From assembly GCA_947085815.1 (NCBI GenBank), contig CAMTXU010000024.1, positions 7,027 to 71,026 on the forward strand: DNA of 64,000 nucleotides, in the 5' to 3' direction. Below, piece after piece: positions 34,310 through 42,607 of this stretch. Position numbers and translations under genes: made by a program. Source of the stretch: Fen-1258 sp947085815 (lineage in GTDB: Bacteria > Bacteroidota > Ignavibacteria > Ignavibacteriales > Melioribacteraceae). Position 1 is the first letter of the stretch. The number at the start of each line of letters is the position of its first letter. A model generated the notes under the pieces. It was not told the origin of the DNA. It worked only from the letters and a program-made list of their open reading frames with translations, and did no database searches.

Positions 34310-35587
34310 ATGGTAATGGCAATCAAAAAGCTGCGCTGGATTTATTTCCTAATACTGTTAGTATTAGTCCGGTGTACATTTGATAGTGAAATTACAAGTT
34401 CTGTTACAGCAGATACTTCAGTTCCATCTGTTGTACAGCCATTAAATAATTCTACCGACCAATCGATTATTCAAACATTTAAATGGATTGCCGACAACGC
34501 CGTTTCTTATGATGTCTATCTGGACAAAGTTAACCCGCCCGCAAAACTTGTTTCTTCCAAAACTAATAAGCAATCTTACATTCACCCGATTCCACTCGAA
34601 TACAATACGACATATTATTGGCGGGTTGTGGCAAATTCAGCCGATGGATCACAAAAAATTTCTCCCATATGGAATTTTACTACATTGGCAAATATTAATC
34701 CCGGTTCCTCTGGTTATGCATTGTATTTGAAAAAACAAAGTACACTGCTTCCAAATCTTGTTAACTTTTTGTTTCAAATTGTTGATCTGAACAATAATGG
34801 AATCTCTACGATTCAGCCTTCGGATTTTGAAATTTTGGAAGACGGTTCTCCCCTTCAATCCGAATCATTTATAGAAATAAAAAAACAGAATGAACTTCCT
34901 TATAAAATTAAAACCATCTTAATGCTGGATAACAGCACTAGTTTAACATCGAGTGAAATAGATAAAATTAGATCTGCGGCATCTTCATTCATCAAAAAAA
35001 TTACGACTAATCAGGAAGTGGCGATTTATCAATTTTCCGAAAAAGTTGAAATGCTATCCGATTTTACTAATCAGCAAGATTCACTTAATCGCGCTATTGG
35101 CAGATATAAATCCGGAGCCAGCACAACCGGTCTTTATGGTGCAGTAGTAAAAGGTGCTTCTCTCTGGAATGATAATTTTTCTATCAATGATGTTCTTCAA
35201 GGAGCGATGATTGTATTTACCGATGGTAATGAAACTTCCAGACCGACAACTCAAGCCTTGGCGGAAGCTCTAAACGCGGTAAATAATAAATCTGTCTTTA
35301 CAATTGGTTTGCGCGGAAAAGATCCGCTTGATGAGGAGACATTAACACGAATTGGAAGAACCGGATTCTACGGAATAAATGATGTTAGTCAGTTGGATAA
35401 TCAGCTTACACTAATTCAAAAAGCAATTATCGATTATGCGAATAGTTTTTATCAGCTTACATACAAAAGTCCCCGCCGAGGAGTAGGAGAATATAATTTA
35501 ACAATTCGGATAAAGGGAAATCCATATACCGGCGATTTTTCTTATATCACTGGCAAATACAGCTCCACCGGGTTTTACTCAAATTAA
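34310..35587 (+). CDS. vWA-domain lipoprotein with fibronectin-type N-terminus
   Basis: A 425-residue predicted lipoprotein: signal peptide with lipobox LVLVRC, a fibronectin III-like domain (about 40-130, FKWIADNAVSYDVYLDK ... YYWRVVA), a short beta linker, and a vWA domain (about 195-405) with MIDAS-like MLDNSTSLTSS and FTDGNETSRPT. The MIDAS motif is D-N-S-T-S rather than D-x-S-G-S. It is probably on the cell surface or in the periplasm and may bind a ligand or matrix. Met3 (34316) is an equally good start. gatC follows 14 bp later. Confidence 0.85.
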   Translation: MVMAIKKLRWIYFLILLVLVRCTFDSEITSSVTADTSVPSVVQPLNNSTDQSIIQTFKWIADNAVSYDVYLDKVNPPAKLVSSKTNKQSYIHPIPLEYNTTYYWRVVANSADGSQKISPIWNFTTLANINPGSSGYALYLKKQSTLLPNLVNFLFQIVDLNNNGISTIQPSDFEILEDGSPLQSESFIEIKKQNELPYKIKTILMLDNSTSLTSSEIDKIRSAASSFIKKITTNQEVAIYQFSEKVEMLSDFTNQQDSLNRAIGRYKSGASTTGLYGAVVKGASLWNDNFSINDVLQGAMIVFTDGNETSRPTTQALAEALNAVNNKSVFTIGLRGKDPLDEETLTRIGRTGFYGINDVSQLDNQLTLIQKAIIDYANSFYQLTYKSPRRGVGEYNLTIRIKGNPYTGDFSYITGKYSSTGFYSN

Positions 35588-35601
35588 ATTGAGAAATAAA
35601 A

Positions 35602-35895
35602 ATGTCTATTACACGTAAGGATGTTGAATACATAGCTCAATTAGCAAGGCTCAAATTCAAAGATGAAGAACTTGAAAACTTTACTCATCAGTTGAATGAG
35701 ATTCTAAATTATGTTGAAAAGTTGAACGAACTTGACACTGCCAATGTGGAACCGCTTAATCATCCTGTTGAAAATGTAAATGTTTTTCGTAACGATGAAT
35801 TGAGGGTATCAGTTAAAACAGAAGAAGCATTAAAGTACGCACCGGATAGTACGGATGATTTTTTTAAAGTGCCAAAAGTAATTAACCAAGAATAA
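35602..35895 (+). CDS. gatC: Asp/Glu-tRNA(Asn/Gln) amidotransferase subunit C
   Basis: A 97-residue GatC, the small strap that holds GatA and GatB together. Typical features are ITRKDVEYIAQLARLKFKDEE at the start, the amphipathic FTHQLNEILNYVEKLNELDT helix, the NVEPLNHP turn and a C-terminal FFKVPKVI segment. The length is normal. It is separated from gatB, which is at 3746-5194. kdsB follows after 8 bp. Confidence 0.94.
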   Translation: MSITRKDVEYIAQLARLKFKDEELENFTHQLNEILNYVEKLNELDTANVEPLNHPVENVNVFRNDELRVSVKTEEALKYAPDSTDDFFKVPKVINQE

Positions 35896-35903
35896 CACAC
35901 CTA

Positions 35904-36680
35904 ATGATAATTGGAATAATACCCGCACGTTTCGCGTCAACACGACTTATGGGAAAACCGCTTGCAGATATTTGCGGTAAACCGATGATTCAGCATACAT
36001 ACAACAGCGCAAGAAAATCCAAACTACTGGATAAAGTAGTTATTGCCGTAGATGACGAAAAAGTTTTTCAAGTGGTTAAAAGTTTTGGTGCAGAAGTTTA
36101 TATGACGCCAAAAGACTGCGCAAGCGGGTCAGACCGCATTGCACTGGTGACCGAGCAAATTCCTGAGGCGGCGATTATCGTAAACATCCAAGGCGATGAA
36201 CCTTTCATCAAAGGTAAGATGATTGATGAAGCTATTGAACCTCTGCTCTTCGATAAAAAAGTAAATCTTTCCACATTAGCCAGAAGAATTACAAATGTGG
36301 AAGAGATGAAATCATCATCTGTAGTTAAGGTGGTTTTCGATTACAAAAATTTTGCTATGTACTTCTCAAGGTCTCCAATTCCTTTTGCACGCGAAGCCAA
36401 AACTAATCTTGCCCGTATTCAAGTCGCTGAAATTTATAAACATATAGGGTTATACGTATATCGTAGAGAAGTGTTGCAGAAATTCACAACGTTAAGACCG
36501 ACCGATCTTGAACAAATCGAAAAATTAGAGCAATTGCGCTTTCTAGAACATGGATACAAAATGAAAATTGTTTTAACCGAATACGACACGTTTTCTGTGG
36601 ATACACCAAAAGATTTGGAACTTGCCAGACGTTTTTACGAAAAACATCTTAAGCCTCAGGACAAGAGCACAAAGAAGTAA
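35904..36680 (+). CDS. kdsB: CMP-Kdo synthetase (3-deoxy-manno-octulosonate cytidylyltransferase)
   Basis: KdsB activates Kdo with CTP for lipid A/LPS inner-core assembly. The nucleotide-binding start IGIIPARFASTRLMGKPL is clear, followed by ASGSDRIALV, NIQGDEPF and MYFSRSPIPF, all family signatures. The length (258 aa) is normal. It lies upstream of the other Kdo genes, kdsA, kdsC and kdsD, from which it is separated by three unrelated genes. A family B repeat follows its stop codon. Confidence 0.95.
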   Translation: MIIGIIPARFASTRLMGKPLADICGKPMIQHTYNSARKSKLLDKVVIAVDDEKVFQVVKSFGAEVYMTPKDCASGSDRIALVTEQIPEAAIIVNIQGDEPFIKGKMIDEAIEPLLFDKKVNLSTLARRITNVEEMKSSSVVKVVFDYKNFAMYFSRSPIPFAREAKTNLARIQVAEIYKHIGLYVYRREVLQKFTTLRPTDLEQIEKLEQLRFLEHGYKMKIVLTEYDTFSVDTPKDLELARRFYEKHLKPQDKSTKK

Positions 36681-36686
36681 TTTGGT

Positions 36687-36782
36687 TTAAGGGTGGTTCT
36701 AAAAACTTCAATATTCTCTGCGGACTTTGCGTATTCTTTACGTTGAATTTTTACAAAAGATATTTTTTAGAACCAGCCTTAA
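36687..36782 (+). repeat. Inverted-repeat element, family B
   Basis: A 96-bp element with inverted ends TTAAGGGTGGTTCTAAAAA (left) and its counterpart at 36763-36782 (right), about 18 of 20 positions matching. The interior has 33 bases (36700-36732) that recur exactly, in reverse orientation, at 5427-5459. It lies between kdsB and the B12-binding gene. Confidence 0.8.
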
Positions 36783-36813
36783 TTGTCTTTTCACTTAATC
36801 AATGCTATTTTTG
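36783..36813 (+). promoter_or_regulatory. Bacteroidetes-type promoter candidate
   Basis: TTG at 36783-36785 and TATTTTTG at 36806-36813 are separated by 20 bases, matching the TTG/TAnnTTTG pattern of Bacteroidetes housekeeping promoters. The gene start at 36858 is about 44 bp downstream. Whether this lineage uses that pattern is an inference. Confidence 0.4.
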
Positions 36814-36857
36814 AATAGAGAATTAATCACTCTCAGGAAATTCTAAGGAGATATTAA

Positions 36858-37265
36858 ATGGAACGTAAGATAAGAGTATTAGTGGCTAAAGCAGGATTAG
36901 ACGGACATGATAGAGGTGCAAAGGTAGTTGCTGCTGCTCTCCGAGATGCCGGTATGGAAGTGATTTACACCGGACTTCGTCAAACACCGGAGATGATTGT
37001 TGAAGCAGCAATTCAAGAAGATGTTAATGCCATAGGAATTAGTATCCTTTCAGGTGCTCATATGACTCTTTTTCCAAGAATATTGAATTTGATGAAAGAA
37101 AAAGATGTAGATGATATTCTTCTCTTTGGCGGAGGGATTATTCCCAATGAAGATTTGAAGAAATTAAAAGAACTTGGAGTTGGCGAGTTGTTTACTCCCG
37201 GTACTTCAACACAGGATATTATAAAATTTTTGCAAGATTGGGTAGAAAAACATCCGCGTAATTAG
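36858..37265 (+). CDS. Stand-alone B12-binding subunit, methylmalonyl-CoA mutase type
   Basis: A 135-residue cobalamin-binding domain like the small subunit or C-terminal domain of methylmalonyl-CoA mutase. The B12 motif is AGLDGHDRG with the cobalt-ligating His17, then SILSGAHMTLFPRI and FGGGIIP further on. The partner catalytic subunit is not in the window. AGGAG lies 8 bases before the ATG, and a terminator follows, so it appears to be a single-gene unit. It could serve methylmalonyl-CoA mutase or a related acyl-CoA mutase. Confidence 0.92.
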   Translation: MERKIRVLVAKAGLDGHDRGAKVVAAALRDAGMEVIYTGLRQTPEMIVEAAIQEDVNAIGISILSGAHMTLFPRILNLMKEKDVDDILLFGGGIIPNEDLKKLKELGVGELFTPGTSTQDIIKFLQDWVEKHPRN

Positions 37266-37290
37266 AAAAGGGGTCCAATTTTTTGATTAT

Positions 37291-37318
37291 TGCCTCCTGA
37301 TTTGGGAGGCATTTTTGT
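37291..37318 (+). terminator. Rho-independent terminator after the B12-binding gene
   Basis: TGCCTCC at 37291-37297 pairs with GGAGGCA at 37305-37311 around a 7-base loop, followed directly by a T-run. It starts 25 bp after the stop codon. Confidence 0.85.
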
Positions 37319-37397
37319 TTCGACTATTCTGTTTCCTGCATTTTATAAATAGTATTCTTTATTTATTTTTAAGCAGTGATTAATTAGAAAGAATTAT

Positions 37398-38501
37398 ATG
37401 GCAAAAAAATCTAAAAACAGAATCATCTTCTTAGACCTAATGCGTACGTTCGCAGTTCTTCTGATGGTGCAAGGACACACAATAGATACTTTTCTGGGGG
37501 ACCAATATAGATCGTTCGATTCTTCCATCTTCAGCATCTGGTATACTGTACGGGGTTTTACCGCTCCCATTTTTATGTTTACCTCAGGTGTTGTATTCAC
37601 ATATTTATTGAGATTAAATCATCAACCATTTTCTCAGAATCCGCGTGTAATTAAAGGGTTTTACCGTTTTCTGATTCTTGTTCTTATTGGCTACTTACTG
37701 CGGTATCCAACGGGACGCATATTTGATTTTAGCGAAGTTACTCATTCTCAATGGATGACATTCTTTACTGTTGATGCATTGCAATTGATCGGATTTGGTT
37801 TACTGTTCATCCTTTTTCTTTCTTACATTGCCGAGAAATTAAAGTTGAGTGATTATATAGTTTTTTCTTTCGGTGTATCATTTTTTTTTATTTTGTTTCT
37901 TCTAATAGATCAGATTAATTGGGCTAATTTTTTGCCAATTCCTTTTGCTGCCTATTTGTATCATGGTACCGGTTCATATTTTCCTCTCTTTCCATGGTCA
38001 GGTTATGTCATTAGCGGAGGGATATTAGGTGTATATCTTGCAAGAAATCCACTCTCGTTTACCTCGAAAAGTTTCAGCCTAAAATTATTTGGAATTAGCT
38101 TGATCTCCTTCGTCGTCTGTTTTCTTATTCATCAATTTGAAAACTATTTTTATGGAGAGAAAACATTCTGGACCGACAACTCAGCTCTTATTTTCTACCG
38201 ACTCGGAATGATTCTAATGTTAAACAGTATTATGTCTTATATTGCCTTAAGACTAAAAACAATACCGGTTATTGTTTGGCAAGTGGGAAAAAGTACCCTG
38301 CTCATTTATGTTGTTCATGTCATTATCTTATATGGCAGCATTTGGATTCCCGGTTTTGCAATGTTCTATCCAAAAACTTTGAATATCCCGCTCTCTATTC
38401 TTGCAGCTATTCTTCTTATTGTTCTTATGTTTGGAATGGTTTCTTTTGTAAATTATGTAAAAAGTAATCGCCGTAAAAAAGTTGTTGCCGTAGAAATTTA
38501 A
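37398..38501 (+). CDS. DUF1624 / HGSNAT-like membrane acyltransferase
   Basis: A 367-residue integral membrane protein with about 10-11 spans. It begins with the DUF1624 signature FLDLMRTFAVLLMVQGHTIDT, where the histidine is the likely acetyl acceptor site by comparison with heparan-alpha-glucosaminide N-acetyltransferase. FTAPIFMFTSGVVF follows. Such proteins acetylate sugars or other acceptors at the membrane, and the acceptor here is unknown. ruvB starts 17 bp downstream. Confidence 0.87.
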   Translation: MAKKSKNRIIFLDLMRTFAVLLMVQGHTIDTFLGDQYRSFDSSIFSIWYTVRGFTAPIFMFTSGVVFTYLLRLNHQPFSQNPRVIKGFYRFLILVLIGYLLRYPTGRIFDFSEVTHSQWMTFFTVDALQLIGFGLLFILFLSYIAEKLKLSDYIVFSFGVSFFFILFLLIDQINWANFLPIPFAAYLYHGTGSYFPLFPWSGYVISGGILGVYLARNPLSFTSKSFSLKLFGISLISFVVCFLIHQFENYFYGEKTFWTDNSALIFYRLGMILMLNSIMSYIALRLKTIPVIVWQVGKSTLLIYVVHVIILYGSIWIPGFAMFYPKTLNIPLSILAAILLIVLMFGMVSFVNYVKSNRRKKVVAVEI

Positions 38502-38518
38502 TCAAGACGGAGTGATGG

Positions 38519-39550
38519 GTGAAGAGAAAAACAGAGAACCTAAATCCTGTTAAAAATGAGGATGAAATAAAAATAGAACGCTCGCTCCGTCCGCAAAAGT
38601 TTGATGAGTTCACCGGTCAATCAAAGATTACTGACAATCTAAAAGTTTTTATTGGTGCCGCAAAAATTAGAAATGAAGCTCTGGATCATGTTCTACTAAC
38701 CGGGCCTCCGGGACTTGGAAAAACTACACTTGCACACATCATAGCAAACGAACTAGGGGTCAAAATAAAAATTTCATCGGGTCCTGTTTTAGAAAAGCCG
38801 GGAGATTTAGCAGGCATACTAACAAACCTCGAAGAAAAATCGGTTCTCTTCATTGATGAAATCCACCGCTTGAGTCCTGTTGTAGAAGAATATCTTTACT
38901 CGGCTATGGAAGATTATAAGTTGGATATAATGATTGACAGCGGTCCTAACGCCCGCACGGTTCAAATCAAGCTTCCTCACTATACATTAATTGGCGCCAC
39001 TACGCGCGCCGGATTATTAACAGCACCATTACGCGACAGATTTGGAATTAAATCGCGACTTGATTATTATGAAAGTGACCTGATAAAAAAAATCGTTCAC
39101 CGTTCTGCGGATCTTCTCAAAATCAAAATTGATGAGGATGCTGCTTATGAATTAGCCAAGCGGTCGCGCGGTACTCCGAGAATAGCTAATAGATTATTGC
39201 GCCGTACACGTGATTTTGCGGATTACGAAGAGAAAAAAATAATTGATTTGGCGACGGCAAAAAAAGCTCTCGGTTCACTTGAGGTTGACGAGTACGGACT
39301 TGATGAAATGGATAAAGAGATAATTCTTACAATCATAGAAAAATTCAACGGAGGTCCCGTTGGTTTGGGCACTGTCTCCGTTGCTGTTAATGAAGATCCC
39401 GGTACTATAGAGGAAGTTTATGAACCGTTTTTAATACAGCAAGGATTTATTCAGCGAACTCCGCGCGGTAGAGAAGCCACCGACCTTGCATATATTCGTT
39501 TCAATAAAAAACGCGGAATCCAGAAAACACAAGAAAATCTTTTTGAATAA
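38519..39550 (+). CDS. ruvB: Holliday junction helicase subunit RuvB
   Basis: A 343-residue AAA+ motor of the RuvABC branch-migration complex. It has ERSLRPQKFDEFTGQ at the start, Walker A GPPGLGKTT, Walker B LFIDEIHRL, sensor segment IGATTRAGLLTAPLRDRFG, and the C-terminal winged helix with IEEVYEPFLIQQGFIQRTPRGR. The start is GTG at 38519 with GGAG about 6 bases upstream. ruvA and ruvC are not in the window. Confidence 0.97.
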   Translation: MKRKTENLNPVKNEDEIKIERSLRPQKFDEFTGQSKITDNLKVFIGAAKIRNEALDHVLLTGPPGLGKTTLAHIIANELGVKIKISSGPVLEKPGDLAGILTNLEEKSVLFIDEIHRLSPVVEEYLYSAMEDYKLDIMIDSGPNARTVQIKLPHYTLIGATTRAGLLTAPLRDRFGIKSRLDYYESDLIKKIVHRSADLLKIKIDEDAAYELAKRSRGTPRIANRLLRRTRDFADYEEKKIIDLATAKKALGSLEVDEYGLDEMDKEIILTIIEKFNGGPVGLGTVSVAVNEDPGTIEEVYEPFLIQQGFIQRTPRGREATDLAYIRFNKKRGIQKTQENLFE

Positions 39551-39564
39551 AAACTGGTGCTAAA

Positions 39565-40380
39565 ATGGTTAAGGTATGTAAAATTATTATTGGCGGAAAT
39601 TCGCCGTTCGTATTAATTGCAGGACCGTGCGTTATCGAAAATGAAAAAGTTACTATGCACACGGCTGAAGAGATTAAAAAAATTACGTGTGATTTGAATA
39701 TTCCTTTCATTTTCAAAGCGAGTTACAAAAAAGCAAACCGTACAAATATTAATTCTTTCAGCGGAATTCATTTTGAGAAAGCTCTTAAGATTCTGCAAAA
39801 AGTTAAGAAAGAGTTTTCTGTCCCCATTCTTACAGACATTCATAATGAACAGGAAATTCAGGCGGTTTCTCAAGTTGCCGATGTATTGCAAATTCCTGCA
39901 TTTCTCTGCAGACAAACCGATCTATTGATTGCCGCCGCAAGAACCGGAAAAGTAATAAATGTTAAGAAGGGTCAATTTTTAGCGCCTCAAGATATGAAGC
40001 ATGTGATAGAGAAAATTGAATCGGTGAAAAATAAAAAAATATTATTGACCGAGCGGGGTACAACATTTGGCTACCACAATCTTGTGGTTGATATGCGTTC
40101 TCTCGAAATTATGAAGGAACTTGGATACCCGGTTATTATGGATGCTACACATGCTGTTCAACTGCCCGGCAGCACAAATGTATCGGGTGGTGAATCGCGG
40201 TTCATACCAACTTTAGCGCGCGCCGCCGCCGCTGTTGGAATTGACGGATTGTTCCTGGAAGTGCACCCCGACCCAGCTAAAGCATTAAGCGATGCGGGCA
40301 GTCAATTGCCCCTTAATTCACTTAGAAAACTTTTGATAATGATAAAACAGATAGACGAACTGGTTAAAAATGAAAAGTGA
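39565..40380 (+). CDS. kdsA: Kdo-8-phosphate synthase
   Basis: KdsA joins arabinose-5-phosphate and phosphoenolpyruvate to make Kdo-8-phosphate. Signatures include LIAGPCVIE, KASYKKANRTN, LTERGTTFGYHNLVVDMR and MDATHAVQLPG. The cysteine in AGPC suggests the metal-dependent class, as in Aquifex, rather than the metal-free E. coli class. The length (271 aa) is normal. It starts 14 bp after ruvB and overlaps kdsC by 11 bases, opening the packed Kdo/Lpt block. Confidence 0.96.
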   Translation: MVKVCKIIIGGNSPFVLIAGPCVIENEKVTMHTAEEIKKITCDLNIPFIFKASYKKANRTNINSFSGIHFEKALKILQKVKKEFSVPILTDIHNEQEIQAVSQVADVLQIPAFLCRQTDLLIAAARTGKVINVKKGQFLAPQDMKHVIEKIESVKNKKILLTERGTTFGYHNLVVDMRSLEIMKELGYPVIMDATHAVQLPGSTNVSGGESRFIPTLARAAAAVGIDGLFLEVHPDPAKALSDAGSQLPLNSLRKLLIMIKQIDELVKNEK

Positions 40381-40867
40381 AGCACTGTCAAAAATTCATG
40401 AGATTAAATTATTTCTTTTCGATCTTGAGGGTGTTCTGTTAGATGGCGGTACCTCATTTGAAAAATGCTTCGATTCAATTTCTAAAATGTGCAGAGATTT
40501 TAATAGTCTGGGTTTGAAATTCGGAATAGTTACGGCAAGAGGGGATGATGAGTTAATCCGTAAGTTAATATCTATTGAGAATTGTATAGTGCTTTCGGGT
40601 TCACTGGCAAAAGTAGATTTGACAAATAAATATTTACGCGAGCATTCAATCGATTATCAAAATGTATTTTATATGGGAGATGATCTGTTGGATATTCCTC
40701 TTCTTCAAAGGTGTGGATTATCTGCCGCCCCTAAAAGCGCGAGAAGGGAAGTAAAACGAGCGGCAATGTTTACTATAGCTGCCGAAAATTGCGAAGAGAT
40801 CTTAAATGAAATATTTAATCATCTAAAAAAGGTTAAGGAGCCAGCAAGCCGTGCAACAAAGCATTAA
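40370..40867 (+). CDS. kdsC: Divergent KdsC-like HAD phosphatase
   Basis: A 165-residue HAD protein in the position expected for Kdo-8-phosphate phosphatase. It keeps the nucleophile Asp18 (FDLEGVLLDG), the motif III Lys81 region and GDDLLD (Asp104, Asp105, Asp108), followed by the KdsC-like GLSAAPKSARREVKRAA. Two departures are visible: the second catalytic Asp of DxD is Glu20, and the usual KxF-x-x-x-DG segment after the first motif is absent. It overlaps kdsA by 11 bases and the next gene by 17. Activity is likely but not assured. Confidence 0.78.
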   Translation: MKSEALSKIHEIKLFLFDLEGVLLDGGTSFEKCFDSISKMCRDFNSLGLKFGIVTARGDDELIRKLISIENCIVLSGSLAKVDLTNKYLREHSIDYQNVFYMGDDLLDIPLLQRCGLSAAPKSARREVKRAAMFTIAAENCEEILNEIFNHLKKVKEPASRATKH

Positions 40868-41621
40868 CGAAAAATTTCCGCGTCAGCTAAGCTCGAAAGA
40901 AAAACAGTGGCTTTTTGCAGCACTTCCTGAAAATAAATTGGGTTATAAACAATACCGGGATATAATAGAAAACCTGCTTGTTATCGGTTATGGACGATTC
41001 GGCGAAGGTAATTTCATACTCGGTGAAGAAGGTGACATAATAGATTTTGAAAATTCCTCATCACCAATATTAGCCGTAGCTAATATAACTTTTGACGTTG
41101 GTAAAGTTTACGTTACAATTCACGAAGAACTTGATGGACAGATAGAAGTAGATATAAAAGGAACTGCCGTAGAGCATATTCCGGATGATTTAGAACAGGC
41201 AAAAGTTTGGACATACTCCAACTGGATACCGGGAGAAAAGGCTCCGTTCGATAAATCGGCGGTTCGCGAAATACATCTTGTCAAAAACGAAATTGTTTTA
41301 GTCATTGCGCCAATTCATAAAAAAGTCTGGGTTTATAACTCCAAGAGTGGAATAAATCACTTCATTCCGGTGACTAATTATTATAATGAGATGATGATTT
41401 TATTGAACAACAAAAATTCTGATACAGCATTAAACCCCGGAAGATTATTTTCGAATCTGAGTGAATTTACCGACCAGCAACTGGCACAAGGATTTTTAGT
41501 TTACAACAAATATTCGAATCGTATAGAATTAGATTATCACCAGTTCGATAGCAAGATAAACCGGAAGAAAGAATCATTTTTTAGTTTTTTCTTTAATAAA
41601 GAGAGATCTTCAAAAAATTAG
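40851..41621 (+). CDS. Unknown cytoplasmic protein embedded in the Kdo operon
   Basis: A 256-residue protein that I do not recognise. It has no signal peptide or membrane span and starts with a helical, charged segment (SSKEKQWLFAALPE). A central beta-rich region contains GYGRFGEGNFILGEEGD and TYSNWIPGEKAPFD, and the C-terminus is Ser/Phe/Lys-rich. The start is GTG at 40851, overlapping kdsC by 17 bases, and kdsD begins 8 bp after its stop. Tight packing between kdsC and kdsD suggests a role in Kdo supply or LPS assembly. That is inference from position only. Confidence 0.8.
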   Translation: MQQSINEKFPRQLSSKEKQWLFAALPENKLGYKQYRDIIENLLVIGYGRFGEGNFILGEEGDIIDFENSSSPILAVANITFDVGKVYVTIHEELDGQIEVDIKGTAVEHIPDDLEQAKVWTYSNWIPGEKAPFDKSAVREIHLVKNEIVLVIAPIHKKVWVYNSKSGINHFIPVTNYYNEMMILLNNKNSDTALNPGRLFSNLSEFTDQQLAQGFLVYNKYSNRIELDYHQFDSKINRKKESFFSFFFNKERSSKN

Positions 41622-41629
41622 AGGTTTTA

Positions 41630-42607
41630 GTGACCGAAGAACAAATAATCTCCAAAGGGAGAGAAGTAATTAAAATTGAAGGAGAGGCTGTTATTGATTT
41701 AGCGGAAAGTCTGGATGAAAATTTTTCACATGCGGTTCAGCTTATCTTCAATTCGAAAGGACGTGTGGTATTTACCGGCATGGGTAAATCCGGAATTATT
41801 GCGCGAAAAATCGTAGCAACAATGAATTCAACGGGAACAGCCGCAATTTATATGCATCCTACAGACGCTCTTCACGGCGACCTTGGTATGGTACGTAAAG
41901 ATGACACGGTAATTTTAATTTCTAAAAGCGGAAATACGGAAGAATTGCATCAACTTATTCCGATGTTAAAACGTATTGGTGTAACAATCATAGGCATGCT
42001 CGGCGAGGTTAAATCTAAGATTGCAAGTGACTGCGATATTATATTAAATGTAAGTGTAAAAGAAGAAGCTTGCCCGCATGATCTGGCACCGACCGCATCA
42101 ACAACAGTGTCGCTAGTAATGGGCGATGCACTTGCAATTGCGCTCTTAGAACTTCGCGGTTTTACAATTGAGGATTTTGCTTTGCTCCACCCCGGCGGAA
42201 GTTTAGGCAAACGCCTATCACTCAAAATTTCCGAGATAATGATAAAGGGGCGAGATATCCCAATCGTAAATGAAAAAACGTCAATCAAAGATACTATTTT
42301 AGAAATTACATCGAAGCGGCTGGGAACAACTTGTGTAGTTGACGATTCAGGAATTCTAACCGGCGTTATTACAGACGGCGATTTGAGAAGACTTTTGGAG
42401 AAGACGCTTGAGATTAAAAATTTAAACGCATTAGAGATAATGACAAAAAGACCAAAAACAATCAGCAAAGATTTTTTAGCATCCTTCGCAATTCAACAGA
42501 TGGAAAAATTCAATATCACTTCTCTTATTGTGGCAGATATAAATAAAAAACCGGAAGGAATTATCCACCTTCACGATCTTGTAAAGCTTGGTTTGCAATC
42601 AAGATGA
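41630..42607 (+). CDS. kdsD: Arabinose-5-phosphate isomerase
   Basis: KdsD makes arabinose-5-phosphate from ribulose-5-phosphate for Kdo synthesis. The SIS domain (about 30-170) has TGMGKSGIIARKI, HPTDALHGDLGM and SKSGNTEE. Two CBS domains follow (about 205-320). The length (325 aa) is usual. The start is GTG at 41630, and the stop overlaps lptC by 4 bases (ATGA). The order kdsC-x-kdsD-lptC-lptA-lptB resembles the E. coli kdsD-kdsC-lptC-lptA-lptB cluster. Confidence 0.95.
   Translation: MTEEQIISKGREVIKIEGEAVIDLAESLDENFSHAVQLIFNSKGRVVFTGMGKSGIIARKIVATMNSTGTAAIYMHPTDALHGDLGMVRKDDTVILISKSGNTEELHQLIPMLKRIGVTIIGMLGEVKSKIASDCDIILNVSVKEEACPHDLAPTASTTVSLVMGDALAIALLELRGFTIEDFALLHPGGSLGKRLSLKISEIMIKGRDIPIVNEKTSIKDTILEITSKRLGTTCVVDDSGILTGVITDGDLRRLLEKTLEIKNLNALEIMTKRPKTISKDFLASFAIQQMEKFNITSLIVADINKKPEGIIHLHDLVKLGLQSR

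Noticed and set aside
34086..34316. 76-residue plus-strand frame before the vWA lipoprotein
   Set aside because: It lies in a terminal-inverted-repeat element and overlaps the start of the real gene in another frame.
41950..42468. 172-residue minus-strand frame opposite kdsD
   Set aside because: kdsD is a full-length, well-supported enzyme. The reverse frame is serine- and isoleucine-rich without any domain.
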